Positions 61,505 to 64,000 of a stretch of DNA of 64,000 nt are shown one piece after another. Below the pieces are notes generated by a model. It worked only from the letters and a program-made list of their open reading frames with translations, searched no databases and was not told the origin of the DNA. The position numbers and the translations under genes are program-made. The stretch is from assembly GCA_023014335.1 (NCBI GenBank), contig JAECYW010000001.1:1054001-1118000 (forward strand), in the 5' to 3' direction. Every line of letters begins with the position of its first letter. Position 1 is the first letter of the stretch. Source of the DNA: Galerina marginata. Its lineage: Eukaryota; Basidiomycota; Agaricomycetes; Agaricales; Galerinaceae.

Positions 61505-62476
61505 ATGTCTTCTCCACCCACCGAGAAATTTCTTGACCTCCAAGATGGGCGAAGCCTTGCCTACTCTGACAACGGCGACCCCTCCAGCTCTTGTCTCATT
61601 ATCTTCTTCCATGGCGCTTTTGGTGTGGGGAATGCATCTCACCTTCAGAAGATCCTCGTCGAGAAAAACGTCCATTTCGTCGCACCGACTCTCCCCGGCT
61701 GGGGCCTATCGTCTTCCCGACCAAAAGATGTCCCATATCACGTTTCCCTCGCCACTGATATCGCTCAATTGATAGTCCACCTCCATCCTCACGACCTCAA
61801 CCTCAAGATATATATTGCCGGGGGTTCGTTCGGATCGGTTCCTGCCCAAGTTTTATACGGTGCTCCCTTCGACCTATTTCCCTTCGGACGATCTGTTGCG
61901 GGGTGCATGGTCCTTGCTCCGTTTTCGCCCTTCAAGTATCACAAAGATTACACGAAAAGCATGACCACCCCTAACTATATGGCTGTAGGACCACCATCCC
62001 AATACATTCCCTTTCACCTCCTTCCCCGTCTTTCTTCCATCTATTTGAAAGGAAAGTTGCAGACTGTGGAGAAGGCCGAAGCCTTTATTCGCGCGCAGTT
62101 GTTCGATAATATGAAGGAGGAAGAAAAGGCTGCTTTTGAGAAATGGAGAGAAGAATCCGGCAGGAAAGAGGAAGAAGTTCACCGCGATTTCGCACAAAAC
62201 ATGGTTAGAAGCGTGCAGGAGACCTGGGACGGCTATTTAGAAATGTCGGACATCATACACGGGGATTGGGGATTCCGCCCAGATACCCTGGATGAAGAGC
62301 ATAACCGTCGTCCAATACTAATTGTCGGTTCTGAAGGAGATACCATGGCTCCGGATGCAATGGCAAAATGGCTCGCGGCGAACTACAAGAATTCTCACCT
62401 TCGATCAATCAACGGAGGTCATTTGGCCAGTCTGTTCCATTTAGCTGACCTCTGGAAGCAGCTTCTCGAGCTCTAA
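61505..62476 (+). CDS. alpha/beta hydrolase
   Basis: Intronless, 323 residues. Oxyanion region FFHGAFG, nucleophile elbow GGSFG (GxSxG), a likely acid in VGSEGDTMAP and the catalytic His in NGGHLASLFH. A charged helical insert (EEEKAAFEKWREESGRKEEE) forms the cap. It resembles fungal epoxide hydrolase-like or lactonase-like enzymes, but the Asp nucleophile of epoxide hydrolases is replaced by Ser, so an esterase or lipase-like activity is likelier. Substrate unknown. Confidence 0.85.
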   Translation: MSSPPTEKFLDLQDGRSLAYSDNGDPSSSCLIIFFHGAFGVGNASHLQKILVEKNVHFVAPTLPGWGLSSSRPKDVPYHVSLATDIAQLIVHLHPHDLNLKIYIAGGSFGSVPAQVLYGAPFDLFPFGRSVAGCMVLAPFSPFKYHKDYTKSMTTPNYMAVGPPSQYIPFHLLPRLSSIYLKGKLQTVEKAEAFIRAQLFDNMKEEEKAAFEKWREESGRKEEEVHRDFAQNMVRSVQETWDGYLEMSDIIHGDWGFRPDTLDEEHNRRPILIVGSEGDTMAPDAMAKWLAANYKNSHLRSINGGHLASLFHLADLWKQLLEL

Positions 62477-62685
62477 CCGAGCGACGCACGGGTCCACCAG
62501 GCATCCGCAATGGCTGGAACTTAGCCATTTTCCTCGTGTAAGCAATTCATCGCATACACGCCTCTGTACCACGTTGTACTCCGAAACAAGTTACAGAATT
62601 ATATCCTTTTGACAAATCGATAACTACAAGGGGGGGGGAGGGTTATAACCACAAACCAGTATGACTGTAAATCAAGCATTAGAAA

Positions 62686-64000
62686 TCAGTCCTGAAGCTC
62701 CAGCTCTCGTCGAATAATTTCCCTGACTTCACGTAACCCACCAGTTTCCCTTTTGACCCTTCGTGGGCTGCGGGTTATCAACTCTTGAGCGCTTTCGTCC
62801 TTCCCTTTCACTCGTCCAGGGCTGTGAGGGACTGCCGCTTTACTTTTGCTTGGTGAACTTTCAGTGGCTGAGGTCGTACTAACGGTAGGTGCGGGCATCT
62901 CAAGCCATTCGTCGCTGGATATGTGGAGCCTCTTCAAGAAAAACGGGCATAATTTGACGAGCATCGAGATGGATTCATTCGCTTCCGAAGTTGAAATTGG
63001 CACTGGGGAAGATTTAACGACCGCAGTTATGACATCTGATGTGGGCAGAGCACGTCGTTTCCGAGCCGGGGTCGAAGAACTACCAGGTGTCGAATTTGAG
63101 AAAAGCCTAGATAGGTTTGAGATGTAAGGACCAAGTAAAGAACAGGAAAATAAAATACCAACATCCAGATGCTTTCAGCCACACTTCCGAGACGACCTAA
63201 CAAACAACGTCGTCTCAACTCATCTTGTTGCAACTTCAACATTTGGTCTCGAGTCATTTTACTAGGGGAAATGTTGCCCATAAGGGCCTCCTGACGCGGT
63301 GTCTTGGTCGGAGACGCTGAAATAGATCGTTGGCGGACACGCTCGTACAATGCCTGGCGGCGGGATGCCGAAGGAGTCTGAAATGGGGAGTCCTTATCCC
63401 CTCTTTGGTGGACAGGAGTTGAGGGTACCGAATAATCTTTGGAAGGGGATGAAGTCGTCGACGGAGTTTGAGGAGGTTCAGAGCTAGAGCCTGAGCCCGG
63501 AGCGATAATGCGGTCCTGCCGCGACGGTGTTTGAGGGAATAAGAACGTGCTCCTTTTAGAAGGGGATTTTGAAGCTAAAGTGGTGGGGAAAGGTAAAACA
63601 AAATCACGAGTGGGTTTTTTAGTTGGAGATCGTGACGGGGAAGAAGGCGGGCCTGGAAGCTTGACAGTAGACGCAGTGGACGGAGAGCAAGAGGCGAGAG
63701 TCCGAGTAAGGGTGGAAACCTTAGGAGCAGAAAGGTCAGGTAGGTCAGCCAGAGGAATGTTTGGCAAAGGCAAGGCGCCGTCGTAGAGCTAATTTCAATC
63801 CATGTCAGAAATAAATAAAAGGCCAGTTTAAAGAGTGTCACCTTTTCCCAGGTCTCGAGTTTTATGTGAAACTCTGAACGCCTGTTTTCAGCCCCAGCCG
63901 TCCATCGAGCAACAGCAGCCATGCCACTCCCCATATCTTTGTCAATGTCCATCTCAACTTCGATCCCAATGCCATATGCAGGAACTCGTTTTCGGTTGAC
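62686..64000 (-). CDS. CDT1-like DNA replication licensing factor (partial, 5' end outside window)
   Basis: Three exons visible: 64000-63842 (open to the edge), 63788-63163 and 63106-62686, phases agreeing. The N-terminal visible part contains [19 protein letters not shown] long Ser/Pro-rich middle has many SPxK/TPxR sites (possible CDK sites). [23 protein letters not shown] then resembles the C-terminal winged-helix start of CDT1-family proteins, followed by [15 protein letters not shown] and a helical end ([12 protein letters not shown]). CDT1 loads MCM helicases onto origins. The match is by eye on the C-terminal fold only; another cell-cycle protein is possible. Confidence 0.5.

Overview
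The window is nuclear DNA of a filamentous basidiomycete, most likely an Agaricomycete. Almost every gene is cut by many 45-60 base GT-AG introns, intergenic gaps are short, and bZIP/DUF3425, HSF-domain, NRC2-type kinase, CYP and DHA2-type MFS genes sit among housekeeping genes. I rebuilt 27 complete or partial multi-exon or single-exon protein genes by following conserved protein family sequence across splice sites. No tRNA, rRNA, CRISPR array or intact transposon was seen.

Layout. 1-5 kb: tail of an unknown gene, RPB12, a bZIP/DUF3425 regulator, mitochondrial ribosomal protein S14 head-to-head with a small membrane protein. 5-8 kb: a 20-exon DHA2 MFS transporter. 8-11.8 kb: gene-poor, with degenerate repeats. 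11.8-17 kb: an NRC2/FPK1-like AGC kinase and an HSF-domain regulator. 17-20 kb: gene-poor. 20-25 kb: TVP38, a small mitochondrial-type protein, PEX11, and a Tctex-1 dynein light chain. 25-32 kb: a 7 kb gene-poor stretch. 32-43.5 kb: SRK1/RCK2 kinase, PRP31, ISU1, TAF9, SEC12 and a NIPA-type transporter. 44.9-51.2 kb: cytochrome P450, GH105 hydrolase and an allantoate-permease-type MFS, an accessory catabolic group. 51-59.4 kb: NUP88, then three proteasome genes in a row (PRE10, RPN12, PRE3) and a conserved membrane protein. 59.4-64 kb: a Gfo/Idh/MocA oxidoreductase, an alpha/beta hydrolase and a CDT1-like gene cut by the window edge.

Themes. Most neighbours are divergent pairs sharing 70-500 base promoters (MRPS14/small protein, SRK1/PRP31, ISU1/TAF9, SEC12/NIPA, GH105/MFS, NUP88/PRE10, RPN12/PRE3 and others). 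The three adjacent proteasome genes cover core alpha, core beta and lid subunits. GH105 and its divergent transporter look like a pectin-oligosaccharide uptake and cleavage pair. Three introns use GC-AG borders.

Caution. Seven well-conserved genes (NRC2, TVP38, SRK1, PRP31, SEC12, NUP88 and the membrane protein at 57.9-59.4 kb) each carry exactly one single-base frameshift, mostly in a homopolymer and mostly an extra base. Residual assembly error is the simplest explanation, but it must be checked before any of these is called a pseudogene. I found no clear undescribed system; the nearest candidates are the proteasome cluster, the GH105/MFS pair and the frameshift pattern.
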